DNA of 64,000 nt from Providencia heimbachae ATCC 35613 (GTDB taxonomy: Bacteria; Pseudomonadota; Gammaproteobacteria; Enterobacterales; Enterobacteriaceae): positions 1 through 64,000 of the forward strand of contig NZ_LXEW01000015.1 in assembly GCF_001655055.1 (NCBI RefSeq), given 5' to 3'. The notes below the pieces were generated by a model that saw only the letters and a list, made by a program, of their open reading frames with translations, was not told where the DNA came from and did not search any database. Of this stretch, positions 29,111-38,128 are shown piece by piece; positions within the stretch are counted from its first letter, which is position 1; the number at the start of each line of letters is the position of its first letter. The translations under genes were made by a program, and so were the position numbers.

Positions 29111-30031
29111 TCATTGCTGAACTTTAACCGTCACAACTTCATTCATTGTGGATATTGGTGTGAGCTTTGGCTCTTTATTCAGCACATCATTGATGGGCGT
29201 TGCCCCATCGTATTCACGTAAAATCTGTTTTGTCTCTTCATCATTCAAAACAATAATGCTTATTCGTCGATTTACGGGAGCAAGCCCATTTTCTTTATCT
29301 AAGTGAATAGATGCTGCCATTCCCACCACACGAAGCACCTTATTTTCATCCATACCACCAATAATTAATTCACGACGTGAAGCATTTGCGCGATCTGATG
29401 AAAGCTCCCAGTTACTATAATTTGCACCATTTGCATAAGGCAGATCATCGGTATGCCCTGAAATACTAATTCGATTAGGGACATCATCGAGAAGAGGTGC
29501 AATTGCACGTAAAATATCGCGCATATAAGGCTCTACATTGGCAGAACCTACTTTAAACATTGGGCGATTTTCACTATCAACGATTTGAATACGTAAACCG
29601 TCATTAATCATATCGATGAGTAAATGAGGCTTTAATTCGTTCAGGCGAGGGTCTTTTAAAATGGCTTGTTCAAGAGACTGTTTTAATTTTTCAAAGCGAT
29701 AGTTAGCTTTACCTTCAATCATATTATTGGGTTCAGGGAGGACATCCCCCTCACGGTAAATCGGGTCTTTTCCGCCACCCGGAATAGGATTTGTTGCATC
29801 ACCACTTTTTTTACCGGGGTTTATTGCGGTGCTCAGTGGAGTGCGAAAATATTCAGCAATTTGGGTCAATTCTTGAGGGCTAGAAATAGAAATAAGCCAC
29901 ATTACGAGGAAGAATGCCATCATCGCCGTCATAAAATCTGCGTATGCAATTTTCCATGAACCACCATGGCCCACTTGGTGGTTTGAGGAACGCTTTTTAA
30001 CTCGAATAATGTGAGGACTTTTCGCTGTCAT
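29111..30031 (-). CDS. motB: Flagellar stator protein MotB
   Basis: A 306-residue protein with one membrane helix (WKIAYADFMTAMMAFFLVMW) holding the essential proton-carrying Asp32, and a C-terminal OmpA-like peptidoglycan-binding domain with SGHTDDLPY and NRRISIIVLN. It anchors the stator to the cell wall. ATG 30031 makes the key aspartate residue 32 exactly as in E. coli; a GTG six codons upstream is the alternative. It follows the motA stop by seven bases. Confidence 0.97.
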   Translation of the reverse strand: MTAKSPHIIRVKKRSSNHQVGHGGSWKIAYADFMTAMMAFFLVMWLISISSPQELTQIAEYFRTPLSTAINPGKKSGDATNPIPGGGKDPIYREGDVLPEPNNMIEGKANYRFEKLKQSLEQAILKDPRLNELKPHLLIDMINDGLRIQIVDSENRPMFKVGSANVEPYMRDILRAIAPLLDDVPNRISISGHTDDLPYANGANYSNWELSSDRANASRRELIIGGMDENKVLRVVGMAASIHLDKENGLAPVNRRISIIVLNDEETKQILREYDGATPINDVLNKEPKLTPISTMNEVVTVKVQQ

Positions 30032-30038
30032 CGACCCG

Positions 30039-30926
30039 CTACTCCTCACTCGTTTCTTGTGAGCGATTACCTATTTTCACTTCGCGGACCCTATCTTCAA
30101 GCTCTAAGAATGAAGGTCTATCGGCACTAAATAAAACTTTACGACCAAATTCCACCGCAATTTGTGGGGCATAACCTTGCAATGCAGAAAGAAAAGTCAC
30201 CTTAATGCATTCCATCATTTTTAATTGTTCGCTTGTCCGTAACCGAATTAGCGACGCTAATGGTAAAATGAATCCATAAGCCACTAAAATACCAAGGAAT
30301 GTACCAACCATTGCATGAGCGATTAACGCCCCAAGCTCACCCGCAGGACGATCCGCAGATCCCAATGCATTCACAACCCCTAATACAGCCGCAACAATAC
30401 CGAAAGCCGGCATTGAGTCTCCTACCATATTTAAACCAGAAGCGGGGACTTCATTTTCTTGGCGAAAGGTTTCTAACTCTTCATCCATCAACGCTTCAAT
30501 TTCATGACTTTGCAGATTACTCGTGACCATCAAACGTAAATAATCCACGATAAACATTCGCATTGATTCATCTTTCAAAATTCGGGGATATTGTGAAAAA
30601 ATCTCACTTTCTTGAGGGTTTTCAATATCTTTTTCTAGTGCAAGTAACCCTTGCTGGCGAGATTTATTCAACAATTGAAATAACAATGCCATTAAATCCA
30701 TCGACATGGCTTTGTTATAGGAAGAACGACGAAAAAGGCGAGGTAATACTTTGCATAACGCAATAATCGATTTACCACTGTTACCAACAACAAAGGCTCC
30801 TAAACCTGCGCCTAAAATAATAACAAATTCAGCTGGTTGATATAGCGCGCCTAAATGACCACCAACCATAAGGTAGCCACCAATAACCGCAACTGTAACA
30901 ATGATATACCCGATGAGTATTAACAC
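30039..30926 (-). CDS. motA: Flagellar stator protein MotA
   Basis: A 295-residue inner-membrane protein, the exact E. coli length, with four membrane segments and the cytoplasmic loop that contacts FliG. The conserved block VGDSMPAFGIVAAVLGVVNALGSADRPAGELGALIAHAMVGT holds the prolines of the proton channel. The start is GTG 30926 (MLILIGY...), with AAAGGGA at good spacing. That ribosome binding site is the right arm of a 12-bp inverted repeat in the leader, so translation may be controlled. Confidence 0.96.
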   Translation of the reverse strand: MLILIGYIIVTVAVIGGYLMVGGHLGALYQPAEFVIILGAGLGAFVVGNSGKSIIALCKVLPRLFRRSSYNKAMSMDLMALLFQLLNKSRQQGLLALEKDIENPQESEIFSQYPRILKDESMRMFIVDYLRLMVTSNLQSHEIEALMDEELETFRQENEVPASGLNMVGDSMPAFGIVAAVLGVVNALGSADRPAGELGALIAHAMVGTFLGILVAYGFILPLASLIRLRTSEQLKMMECIKVTFLSALQGYAPQIAVEFGRKVLFSADRPSFLELEDRVREVKIGNRSQETSEE

Positions 30927-30977
30927 AATATTCCCTTTCACTCCGTTGGTTAACAGATGGCAGTCAAAGGGAATATT
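30924..30977 (-). promoter_or_regulatory. Possible RNA hairpin hiding the motA ribosome binding site
   Basis: In the mRNA AATATTCCCTTT (30977-30966) is perfectly complementary to AAAGGGAATATT (30938-30927), which contains the motA Shine-Dalgarno sequence and touches the GTG start. The loop is 27 nt. Formation would block motA translation. Confidence 0.55.
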
Positions 30978-30985
30978 AGGTGTGA

Positions 30986-31005
30986 CAGGCAAATATGTTT
31001 GCCTG
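30986..31005 (-). other. 8-bp hairpin in the flhC-motA gap
   Basis: CAGGCAAA and TTTGCCTG pair perfectly over a TATG loop, 19 bp after the flhC stop. There is no T tract on the minus strand, so it may be an attenuator or an RNA-end stabiliser. Confidence 0.45.
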
Positions 31006-31024
31006 GTTTACCAAATCAATCCAA

Positions 31025-31615
31025 TTACATTACCGCTTTAGTAATGCCATCCTGTCGATATAGCGTAATATCGGCGAGATGCTCGGAAAGTTTACGTTTT
31101 TTTATTGCTCGTGATGGAGGCTGACATAAACTACAAGTAAAACTATTTTCTGGGATGTGTGCATAGGTGATAAATGAACCACTGCAGGAACGGCAATCAG
31201 AACATTGCAGCATGCCACTTTCCACAAACCTAACCAGTGTCCAAGCCCGGGTTAATGCCAATACAGGTTCTTCTCCTGGTGATGGTGGGCACTGTTCCAA
31301 ATAAAGACGATAGGCTTTCAGTATTGCATCAACACCGTGACAATGACCGCTTTTAAGTAAAAATTGGTAGGCATTATAAAACATAGATGAATGAATATTT
31401 TGTTCCCATGTCATAAACCAATCTGTTGAAAAGGGTAACATTCCTTTTGGTGGTGGGCAGCCTCTCAGCTCTTTATACAGGCGAACCAGTCGCCCACGGC
31501 TGATTTGTGTTTCACTTTCTAACATTTGAAGGCGAGCACCCAATGAAATTAACTCCATCGCTAAACGGATGTCATTAGCCTCTTTGACAATGCTTTTTTC
31601 AGCTACGGTGCTCAT
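31025..31615 (-). CDS. flhC: Flagellar master regulator subunit FlhC
   Basis: A 196-residue protein that with FlhD forms the activator of class 2 flagellar promoters. Blocks such as [46 protein letters not shown] are diagnostic. Four zinc-binding cysteines lie near the C-terminus (CSDC and CSLC). It overlaps the end of flhD by four bases. The last 25 codons contain a sigma-28 type promoter for the mot-che genes. Confidence 0.98.
   Translation of the reverse strand: MSTVAEKSIVKEANDIRLAMELISLGARLQMLESETQISRGRLVRLYKELRGCPPPKGMLPFSTDWFMTWEQNIHSSMFYNAYQFLLKSGHCHGVDAILKAYRLYLEQCPPSPGEEPVLALTRAWTLVRFVESGMLQCSDCRSCSGSFITYAHIPENSFTCSLCQPPSRAIKKRKLSEHLADITLYRQDGITKAVM
31068..31094 (-). promoter_or_regulatory. 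Sigma-28 type promoter for motAB-cheAW, inside the end of flhC
   Basis: On the minus strand TAAACTTT (31094-31087), 11-bp spacer, GCCGATAT (31075-31068). The motA operon is sigma-28 dependent in E. coli. The resulting leader would be about 130 nt and includes both hairpins before motA. Confidence 0.75.
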
Positions 31616-31962
31616 CTTTTTCTCGCTATTTCAGTCTTACCCTCATTATGCGTTTGCAATAGTCGGGTCGATAGTAGGATACCTGTATGAATTTGTTGTA
31701 ATTCATCAACCCTAGAATCACGTGTTAATTTCTCTATTGTGTCGCTACTCTCAAATCTAAATTGACAGATTAGCTGGTTTGTTTCTGCTAATTTGACTAA
31801 TTGAGGAAGTGAAAGGTCTGCTAAAGTAGTTGCCATTGCATCAGAAATGCCAAGGCGAAACATTGCGGACGCTTTTTCTTGAGAGATAAGTTTTTGGGCT
31901 AACAGCAAATATGAGAGGTTAATATCGTATATATGCTTCAGAAAATCTGTCGTCGAGCTCAT
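31612..31962 (-). CDS. flhD: Flagellar master regulator subunit FlhD
   Basis: A 116-residue protein. [21 protein letters not shown] and [14 protein letters not shown] are nearly identical to E. coli FlhD. It binds FlhC and shapes DNA recognition. I start at ATG 31962, with an AAAGGA ribosome binding site; the longer frame from 32040 has no family support. A very long non-coding region lies upstream. Confidence 0.97.
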   Translation of the reverse strand: MSSTTDFLKHIYDINLSYLLLAQKLISQEKASAMFRLGISDAMATTLADLSLPQLVKLAETNQLICQFRFESSDTIEKLTRDSRVDELQQIHTGILLSTRLLQTHNEGKTEIARKR

Positions 31963-32495
31963 TTTTTTTCCTTTCCGAATATTTATCAACATCTGTGTGC
32001 AAAAGAACAAATATGAAATTGAAAGTATTATGTGGACCAAATTTTTAAATATAAAAGTAAATAAACTAGATAACCGTATTCCATTACGTTCCCATGTAAT
32101 CCGTTTTCAAATACCCAGTTTGGAGTATAAAAACACAAGTTTTCAATCTTAAATTAAATACATTTCCTGAATACCTACAAACAATAAAAAATGACTAAAA
32201 AATTAGCATTTTCAGTAAAAGTCAGATTTTGCCGATGTCATTATTAGTCGTTATTTATTATGCACCACTAAATTAACTATTCAAGATACTTATGTTTCTT
32301 TTTGCCTTATTAGATAACAATCCATTGATACATTAAAAAATCTTCATTATTTCTATATATTGCCCCATCTTATCTTAAATATCTACGATATTTTGGATCG
32401 ACTTAAATCAAATGACAGGATTTTAATCAAACAGATTACTCTCATTATGTGATTAGTAAGGTTAAAAACCCACTCATAACTTAAAAATCGAAATA

Positions 32496-32509
32496 TTGAT
32501 CCAAATCAA
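32496..32509. promoter_or_regulatory. Perfect FNR-type palindrome upstream of flhDC
   Basis: TTGATCCAAATCAA matches the FNR consensus TTGAT-N4-ATCAA in all ten fixed positions. The dyad is longer than the FNR core: ten bases on each side from 32491 to 32514, so as RNA it would also be a hairpin. It is about 535 bp before flhD. Confidence 0.5.
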
Positions 32510-32554
32510 TATTTATTATTAAGAAACCCAGTTGGTTATAATATGGATTAAATT

Positions 32555-32581
32555 TTATCGGCATATTGAGAATAAAATTTA
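32555..32581 (-). promoter_or_regulatory. Candidate sigma-28 promoter facing flhDC
   Basis: On the minus strand TAAATTTT (32581-32574), an 11-bp spacer, and a perfect GCCGATAA (32562-32555): 15 of 16 consensus positions. It would start RNA about 585 nt before flhD, either a long flhDC leader or a separate small RNA. Confidence 0.6.
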
Positions 32582-33583
32582 GTCATTAATTTCAATTGGT
32601 TTTATCAAGGTATTAGCCTTTATTCAAAATTATTCAATTCCTACCTTTATGGTTGAAGGCTTCTTTTTGTCATACATATAGCGCAAGACGAATCAAATAC
32701 CATTAGATAAATTTAACATTCATGCAAATTACCAAATAACGTCACATTAATAAAATTAATTAAATTTCTAGATAATTATTTATTTCTGATTTTAGTTAAT
32801 TTATCGAAACCTTGAATGTTATTCCATAATTCATTCTTATTTGATCGTTATTTTGTTATTATTTCATTACAAATTTATTTTAAATAAATTAATTTTCCTA
32901 TTTTTTCTTTAGAAAGATGAAAAAATATTTTTTTTAATAAAAAGATCAACCTACAGCATCTGTCAATCGCCCCCTCTTTGCAAAAAGTAAAATTTTTTCA
33001 CGTGTCTGCTCTATTTTTTACATGCTTTTCATACGGTTTTGAAAAATTTGATTAGTTAACTAAATAAGTTTATTTCGGTGTTAGTTGATCGGTAATTTTA
33101 CTTAGCAATCATATTGTATAAGCTGTAACCATTAAGAATATAATAACATATAGTTACAATAACAACTGATCACTATATACTTTTATTTTAACAATTCATC
33201 TAATAATGATGATTTCCTTAAGTGAAACCCCTTAGTTTTCTCCCCCCTTTTTAAATAAAACTATTCGCTTTATTTAAAATAATTCAGTGAAGATAAAACA
33301 AACAAAAATTGCCCAAAATATCCATTTTTAATAAAAAAAAGATTATTAAAACTGAGACTTACTTCACATTCAATTTCTGCCTTTCCTAATAGTTTCTTAA
33401 TAAAACTATTTTGTCATTGACCTATTTTGTGACGTAGAAAAAATAGACCTACAATCCCTCCTGTATTCATTTCCCTCGAAGCAACAATTAACCAGATGCT
33501 TTTCGCTAAATGAATTATACTCCCAAGGATAGACCAAGTGACAAAATTTTAATTTTTTAAGTTGTTAATTAATAAGGGAAAAT

Positions 33584-34024
33584 ATGTTTAATTATCTGGC
33601 AACCGTAGAATTTATCGAAGATGAAGGTACATACGAAATTAGTTATTGTGACTTCCCCGATATACAAGGTGTCGCATATAAAGAAGAAAATATTGAGTTT
33701 GAAGCTGAAGAAACATTAATATCGACAATTGCTGAACTTATTTCGTCAAGATTACCTATTCCACTCCCTACAACAACGGTAGCAGATGCATTTTCAGTCC
33801 ATTTACCGGTTCTCACCTGCTTAAAGATTGCATTAAATAATGCTATTATTCAATCGGATACACAAAAACCCGACCTTGCCCGTAAACTTAATCTTAATGC
33901 CCAGCAAATTGAAAGATTACTGGATATTCGTTACGCATCAAAAGTAGAGATACTTGAACAAGCTCTCTATTTACTCAATTTTGATATTGCCATAACGGTC
34001 ATAAAAAGATCTTTTAAAGAATAA
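33584..34024 (+). CDS. Orphan HicB-like antitoxin / regulator
   Basis: A 146-residue protein with the two HicB parts. The N-terminal 70 residues (YLATVEFIEDEGTYEISYCDFPDIQGVA) are the HicB fold; residues about 105-140 form a helix-turn-helix (LARKLNLNAQQIERLLDIRYASKVEILEQAL). No hicA-like mRNA interferase gene lies on either side. It may be a solitary transcription regulator. An AAGGG ribosome binding site precedes the ATG. Its start faces away from flhDC across the long control region. Confidence 0.75.
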   Translation: MFNYLATVEFIEDEGTYEISYCDFPDIQGVAYKEENIEFEAEETLISTIAELISSRLPIPLPTTTVADAFSVHLPVLTCLKIALNNAIIQSDTQKPDLARKLNLNAQQIERLLDIRYASKVEILEQALYLLNFDIAITVIKRSFKE

Positions 34025-34424
34025 CACAGCGTAGTTTTAATCATTATTACTTATGACAAACATAAAAATACTCATTTAGTGGTATTCATAAAAAGAAATG
34101 GAGTTTTCTTTAATTAAATAGCCAAAACTCCATTTAATTGACTTATTTAACTATTTTTTGTTTAGATAACAGTCTTTTTGATAGACTCGTTTATCAATTG
34201 TTTATTATTTATATTACTTTAATTTTTATTCATGCCTTTAAAATAGGTTTTATATAACCGAATTATTAACCATCAATTAGTTAACATAAAGACAAATACA
34301 TTAACAATTCAATCAAATGATTAAAAATGACATTTCAATTTGAGATAAAAAATAGCCCCCTCGGACTCAATTTCTCTTTGGCTTAAATTGTAAACATTAT
34401 GCCTATTGGTGATTTGGCTACAAT
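34025..34424. other. Non-coding gap after the hicB-like gene
   Basis: About 400 bp of AT-rich DNA between convergent transcription units. I see no gene. Two minus-strand terminators lie at its eptB-proximal side. Confidence 0.5.
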
Positions 34425-34446
34425 AAAAAACCTCGCTATACGAGGC
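34425..34446 (-). terminator. Second minus-strand terminator beyond eptB
   Basis: On the minus strand GCCTCG and CGAGGT form a tight hairpin with loop TATAG followed by TTTTT. It lies about 70 bp beyond the first eptB terminator, so it may end a separate short transcript. Confidence 0.6.
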
Positions 34447-34514
34447 TTAATCACTACGACTTAAATTACAGCCCATACTTGCCTCATCTTGGGCATATGC
34501 TGTAACGACGGCTG

Positions 34515-34556
34515 TTAAAAAAGCCTCTTAATCATATTAATCTCGATAAGAGGCTT
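34515..34556 (-). terminator. Terminator of eptB
   Basis: AAGCCTCTTA (minus strand 34556-34547) pairs perfectly with TAAGAGGCTT (34530-34521), and six T follow. It begins 21 bp after the eptB stop. Confidence 0.8.
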
Positions 34557-34576
34557 CGAATATTTATTAGATATAA

Positions 34577-36229
34577 TTATCTAAAACATAGATTATTTTT
34601 ATTGTTTATACCGCCATCGGTAGAGGTATAGCCTAAACAGCCAAGGAGACTATCAAAAATTTCGTGATGAAAAAATGTCCGAGATTGGCTATTTTGTTTT
34701 AGGTTGTCATATAAGCCTTTGTTATTTTCCATATAGGTATCCGACATCCAAACAATCAGAGGTACTCTAAATTGCTCAACAGGTGCAATTCTGCGCGGTG
34801 TACCGTGTAACCCTTTATTTTCCTCAATAGATTCACCATGATCAGAAGTATAAAAAACAATCGCATTTTTATCTTTCAATCTATCAATTAGGTTAGAGAT
34901 TACCGTGTCCGTATACAGGATTGAATTATCATATGAATTAATTAACTGCTCTTTTGAACATTTGACAGCACTATCGATGCATTCAGGCATAAATTTTTTA
35001 AATTCGGCAGGGTAACGCTTAGAATAAAGATAATGCGAACCTTTGGTATGCAAAATAATCAGATTCATACCACTGGTCTTATCTTGTATGACATTATCAA
35101 CTTCATCCAATAATAGTTCATCATGAATTTCCTTACCACGCGAACTGTTTTTTGAGGTGATCATTTCACGTATAAGGTAGTTATCAACATCAAGTTTATT
35201 ATAAAACCAGACTTCGCTTTGCATCGAAAATAAGTTGGATGAGAATCCGAGCTGTTTCATGACAGAAAAAATATTGTTTTCGGTAACGGTACGTTGCTCG
35301 TTATCTTTTACTCCACCTTCTCGAACAAACATACATCTGAGTGATAATTTGGTTGAGGTATCACATGAGGTTCCTTTGAATGCAATAACATTCTTCTCAC
35401 TCGCCAACCGTGGAGTCGTTTCTCTTTGGTAGCCTAACAATTGCATATGATCCCAACGCGCCGTTTCTCCTATCACAAAGACCACATAGACATCTTTATT
35501 TTTTTCATTTGGCTTATAGGTAAACTTATCAAAGGGGTCTAACAAATTAGTCTCATTAAAACTATCATCGTATTTGACGATGCCATATTGAACTAAAGGG
35601 ATCATCCAGTTTGTTGGCAAATAAGAGTAGCCAATGCCACCACCATAGCTTGATATATCAATATTTTTTTTACTTTCATTCTCTTTTTGATAAGAATCGA
35701 CAAGTTTGATATAGGTAAAAATGAGTAGCGGAATGAGGATAAAGGTAAATAACCTTAATAGGCGGCTTCGTTTTTTGCTCAGTACCGTTTTTTTTGTAAG
35801 CCAAATGAGTATTACTGGTGGAATCGAGAGTAAAAGGAGCCAAATAAAGAAATTATTGTCAATGACTTCCTGAGATAAATCAATATCCGTTGTAAGGGTT
35901 GAGATTAAAATCCCATAACCAACCACAACATCATAAAATGTAATGTAATAACTGATAGCAATACTGATTAATATAATTAATGTAGATAAAAGCTTAAAGC
36001 TAAACAATCCCAGTACAGCAACTAGCCTAAACAAAAAAAATGAAAACAAGATATTGACGATAATTTCCGCCACTAAGTATAGGTATCCATTGTTTTCATT
36101 GAGTAATATCTGTGAATGAAATCTTGATATATAAACAGAATAATTTAAGAAAAAACCAAGATAAATTGCAAGAATTATAGAAACTGCAATATCATTCCTT
36201 ACTACTTTTAATAACAAACCCTTATCCAT
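34577..36229 (-). CDS. eptB: Kdo2-lipid A phosphoethanolamine 7''-transferase EptB
   Basis: A 550-residue inner-membrane enzyme that adds phosphoethanolamine to the outer Kdo of lipopolysaccharide. Five membrane helices occupy about 1-180; a periplasmic sulfatase-type domain follows. Metal and catalytic residues are visible: Glu255 in VIGETARWDH, the acceptor Thr293 in CDTSTKLSLRCMFVR, and TSDHGES plus LHGTPR further on. The sequence follows E. coli EptB closely, including FKKF-P-ECI and the end GCLGYTSTDGGINNKNNLC. Such enzymes lower surface charge and can affect sensitivity to cationic peptides. The gene is single with its own terminator. Confidence 0.93.
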   Translation of the reverse strand: MDKGLLLKVVRNDIAVSIILAIYLGFFLNYSVYISRFHSQILLNENNGYLYLVAEIIVNILFSFFLFRLVAVLGLFSFKLLSTLIILISIAISYYITFYDVVVGYGILISTLTTDIDLSQEVIDNNFFIWLLLLSIPPVILIWLTKKTVLSKKRSRLLRLFTFILIPLLIFTYIKLVDSYQKENESKKNIDISSYGGGIGYSYLPTNWMIPLVQYGIVKYDDSFNETNLLDPFDKFTYKPNEKNKDVYVVFVIGETARWDHMQLLGYQRETTPRLASEKNVIAFKGTSCDTSTKLSLRCMFVREGGVKDNEQRTVTENNIFSVMKQLGFSSNLFSMQSEVWFYNKLDVDNYLIREMITSKNSSRGKEIHDELLLDEVDNVIQDKTSGMNLIILHTKGSHYLYSKRYPAEFKKFMPECIDSAVKCSKEQLINSYDNSILYTDTVISNLIDRLKDKNAIVFYTSDHGESIEENKGLHGTPRRIAPVEQFRVPLIVWMSDTYMENNKGLYDNLKQNSQSRTFFHHEIFDSLLGCLGYTSTDGGINNKNNLCFR

Positions 36230-36384
36230 TTAAACTCATCACTTACTTTACTTTCACCATAAAAGAAAATTAGAGTGTAACTTTAGGGTTAAGTTCAAGC
36301 TAATCATTGGCCATTACACAGAACTTCAGCGCAGGAAACTGTAAAGATAATATCTTAATTGTTTTAAAGGCTACTAGGTTTCCT

Positions 36385-36562
36385 TTAGCAGGAGGGCGCT
36401 GGCTTTTTTTTTAGGATCTCTTTCTCCATCCTAAGTTCTTTTTTTTCCTTTCTAAGCCTTAATAGCACCACTCTCTCATCTGAATTCAAGTTGCTACCTG
36501 ATTGCTCGGCTTCGAATTCTGCTTTCCAGTTATAAAGTAATTTTGTAGTGGCACAGTTAATC
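36385..36562 (-). pseudogene. Remnant of an IS3-family transposase OrfA
   Basis: In one frame the minus strand reads LYNWKAEFEAEQSGSNLNSD and LRLRKEKKELRMEKEILKK, the leucine-zipper end of IS3-family OrfA. An A9 tract follows, reminiscent of the frameshift site used by these elements. There is no start, no OrfB and no terminal repeats that I can see, so it is a scrap. Confidence 0.65.
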
Positions 36563-36609
36563 GAGGTATAGTTGCTAACTATTAATACTCCCCCTTCAAG
36601 GATATTCTA

Positions 36610-37404
36610 ATGTACAAAATTATCCCTATTATTCTTTCTCTGATATCAATAAATTCATTTGCTTTTAATAATAGTGACCTTGTTGGTATTTGGGCTATGG
36701 TTCCACTAAAAAATGGCATTGCTAATGTGGTTGAATATAAAGCAGATGGCTCATCCATACTACAGCCCTTCAATTGTTCAAAGCCTGATAAAAAGGATGA
36801 AAGCGAGCATTCAAGCTATTCAATTAATAGTGAAAATGATGTAATCGCACATAAGTCTGAATTTGGTAACTTTGATTTAAAAATATTAGAGATAAACCAA
36901 AATACGATGAAATTAGAACAAAAAATAACTGATGATTTCAGTGTTTCTCTGCTGTATATCAAGGTAGATAAGGTTTCCCCCTTATGCTACCTATACGCAG
37001 GTGCCGTAAATGAACCACCGAAAACAGGATATACGTCGAATGACTTTACGCCATCACCTGTAATACCTGCAAATGCTGACATTAATAAATATATAGGGAA
37101 ATGGGCTCTCGAAGATGATATACAAATTGAAATAGCTCAAGATAAAAACGGACAAATATTTCTAAAGAAAGACAGGAGTGAAAACTGGAATCACTTATAC
37201 AATAATGCTCGCTGGATTAATAATGAATTGCATTATGAATCTTATAGCTATTCAGACAAAAAAAGCCTATATAACCACCCTTTCCATAAGTCGCAGCACA
37301 GCTCAATTCTTAAAATAATATCTGATGAAAAATTACTATATTCATTTTTTATTGATGATAAGCAATATGACTATGAGTTAATAAAACTACAGACTACAAA
37401 TTAA
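36610..37404 (+). CDS. Secreted protein with two lipocalin-like segments, unknown function
   Basis: A 264-residue protein. MYKIIPIILSLISINSFA is a clear signal peptide, so it is periplasmic or secreted. Two segments begin with a GxW motif, LVGIWAMVP near residue 24 and IGKWALED near 162, each followed by beta-rich sequence, suggesting a tandem small beta-barrel fold. I do not recognise the family. It is AT-rich and stands alone on the plus strand at the edge of the prophage remnant, so it may be acquired. Confidence 0.65.
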   Translation: MYKIIPIILSLISINSFAFNNSDLVGIWAMVPLKNGIANVVEYKADGSSILQPFNCSKPDKKDESEHSSYSINSENDVIAHKSEFGNFDLKILEINQNTMKLEQKITDDFSVSLLYIKVDKVSPLCYLYAGAVNEPPKTGYTSNDFTPSPVIPANADINKYIGKWALEDDIQIEIAQDKNGQIFLKKDRSENWNHLYNNARWINNELHYESYSYSDKKSLYNHPFHKSQHSSILKIISDEKLLYSFFIDDKQYDYELIKLQTTN

Positions 37405-37473
37405 TCGCTTACTCGAAAACAAGCACTACAGTTAATTATTAATTCTGCTATAAAATAGATCAAATATGAAAGT

Positions 37474-37502
37474 ATAGTATGCACCTTCGTGATGCATACT
37501 AT
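37474..37502. repeat. 10-bp perfect inverted repeat at the edge of the antirepressor remnant
   Basis: ATAGTATGCA (37474-37483) and TGCATACTAT (37493-37502) are separated by nine bases. It could be an operator or a recombination scar; it lies across the apparent start of the damaged reading frame. Confidence 0.5.
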
Positions 37503-38110
37503 AACGCATGGAATGTTTTTGAGGCACTGGAGGATTTTTATTTTGCCAAGAAAGAAGAAGCTCAACAAAAAATAAGCATTCGTCAATCAACAGCAAAAGA
37601 ACTTACTCCGCTACGTCAAACTGCCAAGCGTTTAATTGCTACTGGTATCGCTAATATTTACCCTGATACTGGAAGTACGTTCACAAGGAGTTCGGTGTTG
37701 AGCATATCAATGAGCTTTTTCCTGAGCAGATACCGCAAGCTATTTCTTATCTTGATGCGCTTGAAGGTGAGTATTTGCCTAAAGAAAACAAACCTGTTAT
37801 TGGTGGAGCATTCCTAATCGATGAAGAATTACTTAATCTTTGCTATGTGTGGAATGATTCAACAGTAATGATCCGTAATATGCTAGATATTGAACCGTTA
37901 TTGCAAGTTGCAGAGCACAAACTAGCTGGATCATTTTATGAAAAACCACGGGATGCAATGAGAAAAACAAATGCATTACGCCGAACAATTGAAAGGGCTA
38001 CCCAGCACATTCAAATAAAGCGCAATGAAATGAGTGCGTGGAATATATTACACCGCATTCGTATTCCTGCCTTGGTAATAACCACCCAGCCCAAGGACGG
38101 GCTAGATTAG
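37479..38110 (+). pseudogene. Phage antirepressor-like gene (P22 Ant / Rha-type C-terminal region), frameshifted
   Basis: Two plus-strand frames form one protein if a single base is restored near 37667. The first gives STAKELTPLRQTAKRLIATG and ANIYPD; the second continues YWKYVHKEFGVEHINELFPEQ and on to ISYLDALEGEYLPKEN. This pattern fits the C-terminal part of phage antirepressors. The N-terminal part is missing. The family call is from recognition only and is moderate. It marks the left side of the prophage remnant. Confidence 0.6.
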
Positions 38111-38128
38111 CTATTGAGCGTAACTGTG

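Larger units (their letters stand above)
31963..33583. other. 1.6-kb AT-rich control region upstream of flhDC
   Basis: No convincing gene on either strand. The region is extremely AT-rich with many short direct and inverted repeats. It must hold the flhDC promoter(s) and the promoter of the divergent hicB-like gene. I can read a sigma-28 type promoter (32555-32581, facing flhDC) and a perfect FNR-type palindrome (32496-32509). Long flhDC leaders with many regulator sites are known in enteric bacteria. Confidence 0.7.

Noticed and set aside
36241-36300. PmrA-type box before eptB
   Set aside because: CTTAA and AAGTT elements are present but not in the spacing or orientation of a known PmrA site.
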